A DNA stretch of 64,000 bases from Vreelandella nigrificans (lineage in GTDB: Bacteria; Pseudomonadota; Gammaproteobacteria; Pseudomonadales; Halomonadaceae), in contig NZ_NWUX01000013.1 of NCBI RefSeq assembly GCF_002374315.1, forward strand, positions 62,001-126,000, read 5' to 3'. Of this stretch, positions 57,288-64,000 are shown one piece after another. Under the pieces are notes generated by a model. That model saw nothing but the letters and a program-made list of their open reading frames with translations. It made no database searches and was not told where the DNA came from. The position numbers were made by a program, and so were the translations under genes. The stretch's first letter is position 1. The number at the start of each line of letters is the position of its first letter.

Positions 57288-57479
57288 CTAGTGCCGCAAC
57301 ATAACTACAAGTTGGTAAAACATTGGCATCGTTGCAATCTGAAAGCCTATCACTGCTATCACGTAGCCAGGCCATTTGCGTGACATTTTTTGAGCTAGTG
57401 TCAGGCCAACTAAGCAAACCACCATACCCACTAGGTTAAACGCAAGCGTGGCCGCCTCAAGTAGATCTTGAGGATTCAT
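57288..57479 (-). CDS. Small hypothetical membrane protein
   Basis: A 63-residue protein with two predicted helices (about 12-31 and 38-60) separated by a short basic turn (KMSRKWPG). AAGGAG lies 6 nt before the ATG, which supports real translation despite the small size. It is 45 bp upstream of the YcjX-like gene on the same strand and could be co-transcribed with it. I do not recognise the family. Confidence 0.7.
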   Translation of the reverse strand: MNPQDLLEAATLAFNLVGMVVCLVGLTLAQKMSRKWPGYVIAVIGFQIATMPMFYQLVVMLRH

Positions 57480-57567
57480 GAAAGCTCCTTGTCGAAGTTA
57501 TTTGGCATCTATCGTCACAGTTACATTACCAAGTTTTGGGTGCGCAAAGTGATGACTAGCACACTGA

Positions 57568-58437
57568 TTAACCGCGGCTTAATGTCGTACCCAGCAAGTG
57601 TTGCGCGCCAGGAACTAACCATACTGGGTCTAAGCGCGTATTCGCAGCCTCTACACAAAGAAAGTGGCGTGCTGTTTCGGCAGGGATATCGTTGGGGCGT
57701 TCGCTATCAGGGTGCCATACCACAGTAGAGTCGCTGGACTGTTTGGCAATGCGTAGCACGCGCTGGCCATCATTAAGCAGTACCGCTTCGTTAGTGTGGT
57801 AGATGCGGTCAATCGCGCCGCGTATGACCAGTGTTCCCTGCTGTTCGCCTTCGGAGAAGTCGCGCAACTTATCAAGGTAGCGCGCACCTGACAGTCCTTC
57901 CAAACGGCACTGATGGGTATCGTTAACGGCTAGGTAGGTGTGTAGAGCACCGCTGGTTTTAATTGGGGTATCGCCAATATTTTCGCTGATTAGCTCAACG
58001 TTTAAACGCTGAGCGTTAGCTTGGATGACGACTCTAGCAGTCAACTGACTATGTAGGCGCTCAACGGGGGATAGGTGTACCTCAATACCTTCTGCGTGTT
58101 CGTCCACGGCATCTACGTGCCACTGAGCATGTCGTGCAAGGCCATGGAAAGGGCCATTGCGCTCAGGGCTCTCATCGGCATAGCGCTCGTCGCCAAACCA
58201 TGGCCAGCACAGCGGGATACCACCACGCGCGGCACCGGGTAACGCCTGGGGAGTGGGTGTCAGCCATAGCCAGTCAGTGTCGCCCTGAGGGCAAAAGTGC
58301 AATATTTGCGCGCCCTGTAGGCTAATCACCATTTCCCCCCAGGCCATCTTGAAAAGCACTACCTCGCGTCCTTGCCAGATAGCTTGCTGCTGGCCGTCTA
58401 CGTTGCTAAGTAGCTGCTTGAGAGAGTCGGGGATCAT
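57568..58437 (-). CDS. D-hexose-6-phosphate mutarotase (YeaD-like)
   Basis: Interconverts the anomers of glucose-6-phosphate and related sugars. The product is 289 residues with the galactose-mutarotase beta fold. Visible motifs are ARGGIPLCWPWFGDER (phosphate-binding Arg and active-site region), NGPFHGLARHAQW with a likely catalytic His, ALHTYLAVND with another His, and a C-terminal acidic/Asn segment before PVWLVPG. AAGGAA precedes the ATG. It is monocistronic. Confidence 0.88.
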   Translation of the reverse strand: MIPDSLKQLLSNVDGQQQAIWQGREVVLFKMAWGEMVISLQGAQILHFCPQGDTDWLWLTPTPQALPGAARGGIPLCWPWFGDERYADESPERNGPFHGLARHAQWHVDAVDEHAEGIEVHLSPVERLHSQLTARVVIQANAQRLNVELISENIGDTPIKTSGALHTYLAVNDTHQCRLEGLSGARYLDKLRDFSEGEQQGTLVIRGAIDRIYHTNEAVLLNDGQRVLRIAKQSSDSTVVWHPDSERPNDIPAETARHFLCVEAANTRLDPVWLVPGAQHLLGTTLSRG

Positions 58438-58559
58438 GGAGGGTTCCTTGTATAGATAGCGTGTCGCGTGCGCTGAACAGTAGCGCTTGTGCTATGGTAG
58501 GACAAGCAGGATGTGTTGGTAAAACAGCTAGCTAAAATAGACATCTAAAACAGGGATGG

Positions 58560-58585
58560 CTAGGGTAGATAGCTAGAATAGATAG
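58560..58585 (+). repeat. 13-bp tandem duplication in the glsB-like leader
   Basis: CTAGGGTAGATAG (58560-58572) is followed by CTAGAATAGATAG (58573-58585). Further degenerate TAAAAC and TAGA units flank it from about 58518 to 58594, so a longer decayed repeat is likely. Confidence 0.8.
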
Positions 58586-58623
58586 GTAAAACCCTAAGAG
58601 ACAGTGGATATCAAGGAGGCACT

Positions 58624-58866
58624 ATGGGCTTTATTGCATGGTTGATCATTGGTGGTTTGGCTGGCTGGATTGCTGGCAACATCATGCGCGGCGGCGGTTT
58701 TGGCGTGTTAGGTAATATCGGTGTCGGTATTGTTGGTGCAGTTGTGGGTGGTTTCTTATTTAGTTTGTTAGGACTGCAAGCAGGCGGTTTTATTGGCTCA
58801 TTAGTGACGGCGACGGTGGGGGCGGTCGTGTTGTTGTGGGTCATTAGCAAAGTTCGGAAAGCGTAG
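58624..58866 (+). CDS. GlsB/YeaQ/YmgE-family stress response membrane protein
   Basis: An 80-residue, glycine-rich protein with three membrane helices: MGFIAWLIIGGLAGWIAGNI, a second around residues 28-48, and a third at 55-75. Known historically as the transglycosylase-associated family; members are induced by general stress, but the biochemical role is unknown. AAGGAGG stands 5 nt before the ATG, indicating strong translation. Confidence 0.93.
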   Translation: MGFIAWLIIGGLAGWIAGNIMRGGGFGVLGNIGVGIVGAVVGGFLFSLLGLQAGGFIGSLVTATVGAVVLLWVISKVRKA

Positions 58867-59104
58867 ACTGCCCCGAAAGGGTACCGCCCGCATTTCAGCA
58901 TGTATGGCAGCACCGCCTATTAACTCAGCGCACCGTTGTATAATTTGCTGCCCGGCCTAGTGCCGGGCGGTACTGTTTTGGACGAATGGTGGCTTGGCTA
59001 TCGGTCTTGGCAATACTTTCCGTTACACTAATGCGCCTTTAAAGGTGGCCGCGTGGTGGTCGCTTTAGCTTTCATCGTTCGTATCATGTTTCTCGAGGTG
59101 TCTT
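58867..59104. other. Intergenic region with GC hairpin and isolated -10 box
   Basis: TATAAT at 58939-58944 has no good -35 partner. GCCCGGC (58950-58956) and GCCGGGC (58962-58968) form a perfect 7-bp stem with a 5-nt loop and only a delayed TTTT. It could be a leader hairpin of the following gene or a weak terminator. Confidence 0.45.
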
Positions 59105-61570
59105 TTGGTCGACGCACTACATGCCTGGTGGGCCCAACAGCTAGTGCTGTGTGATTGGGCATTTACTCCGCACCCGCTGGCGGTGGATGCAGGTGCGGCT
59201 GAACATCGCCTATTGCAGTTGGGTATTACGCACAGGGGAGAGCTAGCAGACCAGCTTTTCCATGGGCTGGGAGCCTCTTCTGGTGAGCCTGACAGGCTGC
59301 TAGGCGCACTTGAATGGGCGGCGTTGGCGGGGGCGGCGGGCTGGCTAACCCAAGAAGAGGCCTCCAGCTGGGCGCATCATGTAACGCGCCGCATTACCTC
59401 TGAGTATAGTGACCTACGGGCTTGGCTTTCTGATCTACGCCGCGCACTGGGGGCGAAAGGTTGGGAAACCGGCGCTGATGATCGCTTTATAGATGCCTGT
59501 CAAGCATTGGCCGACCTTGAAAGTGAAGGCGAGGGGATTACCTGGGAGGCGCTTGTAGAGGCGTTGTTACATATGCCAGCCCTTCAGTCACTATGGCCAC
59601 AAATACCCGCGGCCCAGCCTTGGCGCCTATGTGCACTATTTAGACCGGTGATTAGTTATCCAGCAAGTTCCGTGGACTGGCCTGACGCTCGGGCATGGTT
59701 GGAACGCATTTGGCAGGTAGGTGACCGAGAGCAATTGCTGGAAGTGATCTTGTGGTTAAGTGCCCAAGGTGAGCGCCAGCGTTGGGATATTGAAGCCTGT
59801 GAGTTAATGAGCATGGATAATGCTCAGCGCCTAGAGTGGCAGCGTAGTGTGGTTGAAGACTCACCCTATGCACCGGTGCTTAATAAATTTGTTAACCAAG
59901 GTGAGCCTCTTGAATGGGCAGCCTGGGACTGGTTGCGTGTGGTCGAACTAGCCTGGGCTGGAGCTTGCTGTGACTGGCTAAGTCAAGACGAGGCCGACGA
60001 TCTTGCTGCTCATGCGGCTGACTTAATAGGGCGCCGTTACCACGATTGGCACGCCGTACTGAAAGCCTACATGCGTGGCCAGAGCCTATTTGAAGGAGTT
60101 GATCGTCGAGGCATGACGCCCAATGCTCGGCACAAGCTGTTGATGCAGGCACCCCATAGCCCATGGAAGCACCCCATCGGAACGCTATTGGACGATGCCA
60201 CCCGAAGTGCCAGCCAACTGCGTATTAAGCAGTGGCGCAATACATCGCACCATTGGCTGTTAGCCTTAGCGGGGGTACGAGAACCGGATGTAATGCTACG
60301 CCAGCTTAACCCATCAGCTCCTATAGCCGAGCAACGGCGTGCCGATGCGGCGGTCTATCTTCAAGATTCGCTAGGCCTACACGCGGATGAAGGCCACCAA
60401 GCATTGGCACGTTACTGGCTGCCTGCCCAGGCGCATCACCTTAATCAACTGGCCGCTGATGCGGTGCACGGTGTAATGCCGCCGTCACAAACCTCATTTG
60501 GCCAACCGACCTCCGATGAGCTAAAGCAGCGTAACGCAGTGAAAGGGGTCAGCCGCCATGCAGCAACAATTCACATGGCGGAGAAGTTTGCATTTTATCT
60601 TCACATGGCACTGGATAGCGGGCTATTTGAGCAAGCACCTTTGATGGAGTATGCGAGTGCTCTACGTAGCTGCCTATGCCGCTTTTATGCCACTCCTAAG
60701 CGCTTGCTAGACGCATGGTTTGCCTGGGAAAGTTGCTTACCCGAGCCTGAACACGATTCGTTGATTAATGAGATTGCGTGGCACCTTGAGGATCCCGGTA
60801 GCCTATTTCATTGGCTTGATTGGCGTCACGATGCTTGGTGTGAGCCTGGTGAACGGCCAACGTTGAGCCGCTTCACTGCGATGTCGTTAGTGGGACCGCT
60901 AAATAGCGCGGTGTGGAGTGAGCCCCAGCTGGAAAGCCCGCGAGAGTGTGCAGACATCCGCGAGTGGGTAGAAAGCCACTACCACTTAAGCAGCGCTAAC
61001 GACATGCAGGAGTTTTTAACGTTCATGCTGGAGTCAGGCGACCGGCAGGAGTACCAAATCAACTATGCGCCCTACACGCTCAACCCTGAGCGCTTAGACG
61101 CTGAGATCGCTATTTTGGAGTCTGGCGATTGTGTTGAAGAGGAGCAGCATCACCTGCTGCGGCTATGCCGTGTGCGTAGTAACGAAGATGGCTGCAATGA
61201 TGTGGATATGGCCGCTTGGGATATCGCCCAGCTGGTGGATCTTGCCATTGCGGCGCGCCAGCTTGGCTGGCTAGAGCCGCACGCTTTTGCAGATGTACTA
61301 GACCGCGCATATCAGCTGGCTGCTAACCACTACTCAGGCTGGCAGGAGTACGCCGAAGGTATGTACGCAGGGTTCTCGTTCTTTATGGGGGAAACCCCAG
61401 AGCGAGAAAGCTTTTTAGCCGGGTTCCGTCAGGCAATGGTCGCTTGGTTGTGTGGTGCGCCGGTGTTAGCAGGCCCCTGGTCGAGCCTCGATTTTCCTGG
61501 CAACAAGCCGCGTCATTTTGCGCCGCTGCATATTGATACATTACCTGGCGATCAACGCACATTACATTGA
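59105..61570 (+). CDS. Large protein with three DUF1266-like modules, function unknown
   Basis: The product is 821 residues, Trp- and Ala-rich, without signal peptide or membrane helices. A motif set recurs three times: an opener like YHLSSANDMQEFLTFMLESGDR, then a W-D-hydrophobic helix with GWL and an acidic stretch, then YSGWQEYAEGMYAGFSFF or a variant. The copies lie at about 39-120 (shortest), 200-330 and 625-775. This matches what I know of DUF1266 (E. coli YbeR/YbeU). Residues about 345-600 are unmatched and may be a decayed copy. The start is TTG 59105 with GAGG 6 nt upstream; no better start is in frame. It seems monocistronic. Confidence 0.65.
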   Translation: MVDALHAWWAQQLVLCDWAFTPHPLAVDAGAAEHRLLQLGITHRGELADQLFHGLGASSGEPDRLLGALEWAALAGAAGWLTQEEASSWAHHVTRRITSEYSDLRAWLSDLRRALGAKGWETGADDRFIDACQALADLESEGEGITWEALVEALLHMPALQSLWPQIPAAQPWRLCALFRPVISYPASSVDWPDARAWLERIWQVGDREQLLEVILWLSAQGERQRWDIEACELMSMDNAQRLEWQRSVVEDSPYAPVLNKFVNQGEPLEWAAWDWLRVVELAWAGACCDWLSQDEADDLAAHAADLIGRRYHDWHAVLKAYMRGQSLFEGVDRRGMTPNARHKLLMQAPHSPWKHPIGTLLDDATRSASQLRIKQWRNTSHHWLLALAGVREPDVMLRQLNPSAPIAEQRRADAAVYLQDSLGLHADEGHQALARYWLPAQAHHLNQLAADAVHGVMPPSQTSFGQPTSDELKQRNAVKGVSRHAATIHMAEKFAFYLHMALDSGLFEQAPLMEYASALRSCLCRFYATPKRLLDAWFAWESCLPEPEHDSLINEIAWHLEDPGSLFHWLDWRHDAWCEPGERPTLSRFTAMSLVGPLNSAVWSEPQLESPRECADIREWVESHYHLSSANDMQEFLTFMLESGDRQEYQINYAPYTLNPERLDAEIAILESGDCVEEEQHHLLRLCRVRSNEDGCNDVDMAAWDIAQLVDLAIAARQLGWLEPHAFADVLDRAYQLAANHYSGWQEYAEGMYAGFSFFMGETPERESFLAGFRQAMVAWLCGAPVLAGPWSSLDFPGNKPRHFAPLHIDTLPGDQRTLH

Positions 61571-61677
61571 TGCTCGCCAAACGTAGGATAACTAGCTTAT
61601 AGTCTTGAGCCTGGGAAAAATGAGTTTTGTCATGTTCCATTTTCTTTTACCGTCCATAATGTTACGAGGTTAATCGC

Positions 61678-62316
61678 ATGGTTGCGTTGCCACACCCCGC
61701 TGTGACCGCTGTCCGTGTTGTAAGTGTTTGTGTAGCTGTTGCTCTTTTAGCTGGATGTGCAAGCTCTGGTGCTCGCCAGAATATGGAGCCCCCCGAAGAT
61801 TATTTTTCGATGGCTCTTCCAGGGATGGCTAAAGGGTTCAATCCGCAAATGTCACCAATTGATAACTCATCTGGTCAATTGCGTAGTATTCAGACACCTC
61901 CACCTACTGTTGTTCGACAAGCTTTGCTAGCGCAGCACCAGCGATGGGCGGGGACGCCCTATCGAATAGGAGGTACATCTGAGCGTGGCATCGATTGTTC
62001 AGCACTGGTACGCAACGTTTTTCGGGACACTTTTAACTTAGAGCTTCCCCGTTCCACCCAGGATCAAGTACATGAGGGACGCCCGATCGACCGCCAAGAG
62101 CTGCAGGCGGGCGATCTGGTCTTCTTCCGCCCACCAGGAGCTTATAATCATGTGGGTATTTACGTGGGGGATGGCTATTTCCTCCATGCTTCCACCTCGC
62201 AAGGGGTGATTATTTCCAGTCTGGATAATAGCTATTGGCAGCGTCACTACTGGCAATCGCGCCGTGCCTTAGAGCCAACGCATCTTGCTCAGCTGGGTAG
62301 TAGCAGCATCCAATAA
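61678..62316 (+). CDS. NlpC/P60-family lipoprotein (Spr/MepS-like)
   Basis: Peptidoglycan-peptide hydrolase of 212 residues. The lipobox LLAGC puts the lipid on C27, and an acylated N-terminus is followed by a linker of about 55 residues. The NlpC/P60 domain (about 82-205) has catalytic C107 (ERGIDCSALVRNVF), H158 (YNHVGIYVGDGYF) and H170 (FLHAST). It should cleave cross-bridge peptides in the periplasm. Its end overlaps only a poorly supported upstream start of the MFS gene. Confidence 0.92.
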   Translation: MVALPHPAVTAVRVVSVCVAVALLAGCASSGARQNMEPPEDYFSMALPGMAKGFNPQMSPIDNSSGQLRSIQTPPPTVVRQALLAQHQRWAGTPYRIGGTSERGIDCSALVRNVFRDTFNLELPRSTQDQVHEGRPIDRQELQAGDLVFFRPPGAYNHVGIYVGDGYFLHASTSQGVIISSLDNSYWQRHYWQSRRALEPTHLAQLGSSSIQ

Positions 62317-62365
62317 CAGTATCCAATCACAGTTAGCTGGAAGCGACGCTAAGTTTGGATATGCC

Positions 62366-63556
62366 ATGATTGAAGTTAGGACGCGCGCCTGGTGGCGCGC
62401 GACAGCGGCCCTGTGTTTGGGGTCGTTTCTTGTGTTTATCAATTTGTACGTGCCCCAGCCGCTGCTGCCAGGGCTAAAGGATGCTTATCAGGTATCCACC
62501 TTGGGTGTTAGCTTGTTGATGTCCGTATCGACGCTCTCCCTAGCCTTGGCACTGTTGGTATTCGGGCCGCTCTCCGATGCGATCGGGCGTGAAGCCATCA
62601 TGCGCATTACGCTGTTGTTTGCGGGCGTGCTTTCGTTAGCGCTGGCTTTTGCACCCACCTTTGAAAGTTTGTTATTGCTGCGCTTACTGCAGGGTTTTGT
62701 GCTGGGTGGCTTGCCTGCAGTCGCCATTGCTTGGATGGGTGATGAGTTTGACAAGGCAGCCCTACTGAGCGCAGTGGGGCTGTATATTGGTGCCAACTCA
62801 TTAGGGGGAATCAGTGGGCGAATTGTGGGCGGTGTTGCAGCCGATTTGGGTGGCCCAACTGCTGCATTTTTAGCAGTGGGTGTGATGACACTTATTGGCT
62901 GCGTAGTGTTTTGGCGGCTCCTACCCCGTGGTCGTGCTTTTACCCCTCAGCGGTTTGAGCTACGCAAAGCAATCAGTAGCTTAGTGGGGCATTTACGCAA
63001 TCCGGTACTGCTCGCTGCCTACTGTTTGGGCGGTATTAACTTCCTGGTTTTTATTAATCAATACAGCTATATCACCTTCCGCTTGGCGGCCGAGCCGTAT
63101 CAACTTGCCGCCAGCGGGTTGGGGCTGATTTTTTTGACCTACCTGGGAGGCACCTTCGGCTCCATGATTTCCGGGCGTCTAGCCAGTCGCTTCTCCCCGG
63201 CAGCATGCATGATGGTGGGGGTAGTGATTTTGATGCTGGGCACGGCGATCACCCTATCGAGTTCGCTGGTGCTGATTATCGTTGGTTTAAGTGTCAATGC
63301 TTTCGGCTTTTTTCTGGCGCACTCGCTTGCTTCTAGCTGGGTGGGACGCTATGCCCAGGGGGCACGGGGTAGCGCTTCGGCGCTCTATCTCGTGTTTTAC
63401 TACGTGGGTGCCAGTTTGGGTGGTTTTTGGCTAGAGCCGTTCTGGCGTTGGGCCGGCTGGCCGGGGGTAAGTGTCGGCTCATGGTTACTGCTGAGCATAA
63501 CGCTGATGATTGCTTTCGCTCTATGGCGTTTTGAACGTCGCCAGTTAGTTAGCTAA
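62366..63556 (+). CDS. MFS transporter (YnfM-like)
   Basis: Proton-linked exporter of 396 residues with twelve helices. The motif-A loop is FGPLSDAIGREAIM, and GGLPAVAIAWMGDEF plus the antiporter-like GANSLGGISGRIVGG segment fit the YnfM/CynX-like drug:proton group. I place the start at ATG 62366 with a TTGGA element; the frame is open back to 62285, but that would overlap the lipoprotein gene. Substrate is unknown. Confidence 0.85.
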   Translation: MIEVRTRAWWRATAALCLGSFLVFINLYVPQPLLPGLKDAYQVSTLGVSLLMSVSTLSLALALLVFGPLSDAIGREAIMRITLLFAGVLSLALAFAPTFESLLLLRLLQGFVLGGLPAVAIAWMGDEFDKAALLSAVGLYIGANSLGGISGRIVGGVAADLGGPTAAFLAVGVMTLIGCVVFWRLLPRGRAFTPQRFELRKAISSLVGHLRNPVLLAAYCLGGINFLVFINQYSYITFRLAAEPYQLAASGLGLIFLTYLGGTFGSMISGRLASRFSPAACMMVGVVILMLGTAITLSSSLVLIIVGLSVNAFGFFLAHSLASSWVGRYAQGARGSASALYLVFYYVGASLGGFWLEPFWRWAGWPGVSVGSWLLLSITLMIAFALWRFERRQLVS

Positions 63557-63579
63557 AAAAGTGTTTGCTAACGTTCAAC

Positions 63580-63999
63580 CTATCTTGGCAACAGTGGGTC
63601 ACTGCATTGCTCTAGTTGTTCACTGCATTGCTTTAATTTACCTCCGCTTAAGTGGTAACGCTGTGGGCATAGCCGTTCCAATAGGGCGGTATCGTGACTA
63701 ATCACCAGCACACCAAACTGGCGTTTTTCAGCCTCCTTTTTTAGCGCCCGCCAAAGTTCAACCTGAGTAATCGGGTCAAGCATGGTCGAAATCTCATCGG
63801 CGATTAGAAAGCGCACTCCTGGTGCTAAGGCGCGTAGCACACATATCCGCTGTAACTCTCCTCCGGATAGCGCCTGAGGATAGCGCGACAGCCAATGGGG
63901 TTGTACTCCAAAGGCTTGTTGCTGTGCTTCCGAGGGCCTCCAGGCTTCACGAAGTATCTTGCCAACCCGCCAACGTGGGTTAACTGCTAACTCTGGTGA
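63580..63999 (-). CDS. Peptide/nickel-type ABC transporter ATPase, C-terminal part (partial)
   Basis: The gene is cut by the right edge; the frame is open from 63999 and ends at 63580, giving about 139 residues. Visible are a Q-loop-distal segment ELAVNPRWRVGKILREAW, the signature YPQALSGGELQRICVLRAL, Walker B VRFLIADEIS, the D-loop TMLDPITQ and the switch histidine VISHDTALLE. This is the DppF/NikE group of oligopeptide, nickel or related transporters. The tail is Cys/Gln/Ser-rich because of an in-frame 21-bp duplication (63599-63640). Confidence 0.88.
   Translation of the reverse strand, partial: SPELAVNPRWRVGKILREAWRPSEAQQQAFGVQPHWLSRYPQALSGGELQRICVLRALAPGVRFLIADEISTMLDPITQVELWRALKKEAEKRQFGVLVISHDTALLERLCPQRYHLSGGKLKQCSEQLEQCSDPLLPR
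63599..63640. repeat. 21-bp in-frame duplication at the ATPase C-terminus
   Basis: Two adjacent 21-bp units, both beginning TCACTGCATTGCT, at 63599-63619 and 63620-63640, with differences only in the last nine bases. In the protein this duplicates a KQCSEQL / EQCSDPL element. Confidence 0.85.
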
Positions 64000-64000
64000 T

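Noticed and set aside
62285..62365. Upstream start of the MFS gene
   Set aside because: It would overlap the end of the NlpC gene and adds a polar, non-homologous stretch without a ribosome site.

Overview
The window is ordinary-density chromosomal DNA of a gammaproteobacterium, most likely Halomonas or a close relative in the Halomonadaceae. This rests on protein character and gene order: a Pseudomonas-like GltX and SdhC, the gltA / sdhCDAB-sucAB-lpd-sucCD block, choline-sulfate use with a BCCT carrier, and a fused-PTS GlcNAc operon. It is not a phylogenetic test. I see no rRNA, CRISPR array, prophage, transposase or integrase.

Layout. 1-1896: end of a polyol operon (mannitol dehydrogenase C-terminus, xylulokinase). 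1894-2029: a 17-bp tandem repeat. 2396-8470: an RND efflux system in the order outer-membrane channel, adaptor lipoprotein, pump; a TtgR/AcrR-like TetR gene (10372-10983) lies nearby, and operator-like inverted repeats occur upstream of both. 8668-16753: a small membrane protein, an alpha/beta hydrolase, an AstE-like deacylase, catalase, DusA, a lipoprotein and an XRE regulator. 17057-18842: gltX, then tRNA-Ala(GGC) and tRNA-Glu(UUC). 18843-19657: a gene-free stretch with DnaA-box-like sites and palindromes.

19658-33216 is the TCA-cycle block: gltA on the minus strand, facing away from sdhCDAB, sucA, sucB, lpd and sucCD. Long structured leaders precede sdhC and sucA, and SucB has two lipoyl domains. 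33353-35293: rnb (RNase II). 35451-43648: N-acetylglucosamine uptake and catabolism (GntR regulator, NagA, SIS-type NagB-II, EIIA-HPr-EI fusion, EIICB permease, HAD hydrolase), preceded by five operator-like half-sites spaced exactly 11 bp. 43795-50465: a two-component system beside a sugar ABC transporter, resembling Pseudomonas GltR/GtrS-gtsABCD. 50550-54823: choline-sulfate locus (BCCT carrier, choline sulfatase, divergent LysR). 54820-58866: YcjF/YcjX pair, a tiny membrane protein, hexose-6-phosphate mutarotase and a GlsB-type stress protein. 59105-63999: a large three-module DUF1266-like protein, an NlpC/P60 lipoprotein, an MFS exporter and the end of an ABC ATPase gene cut by the window edge.

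Functionally the window joins sugar, amino-sugar and osmolyte uptake to the central oxidative cycle. The least explained items are the DUF1266-like protein, the phased array before the nag regulator, the degenerate second EIIB domain of NagE, the structured TCA leaders, the gene-free DnaA-box region, and a recurring habit of short tandem repeats (13-21 bp) near gene ends and starts.
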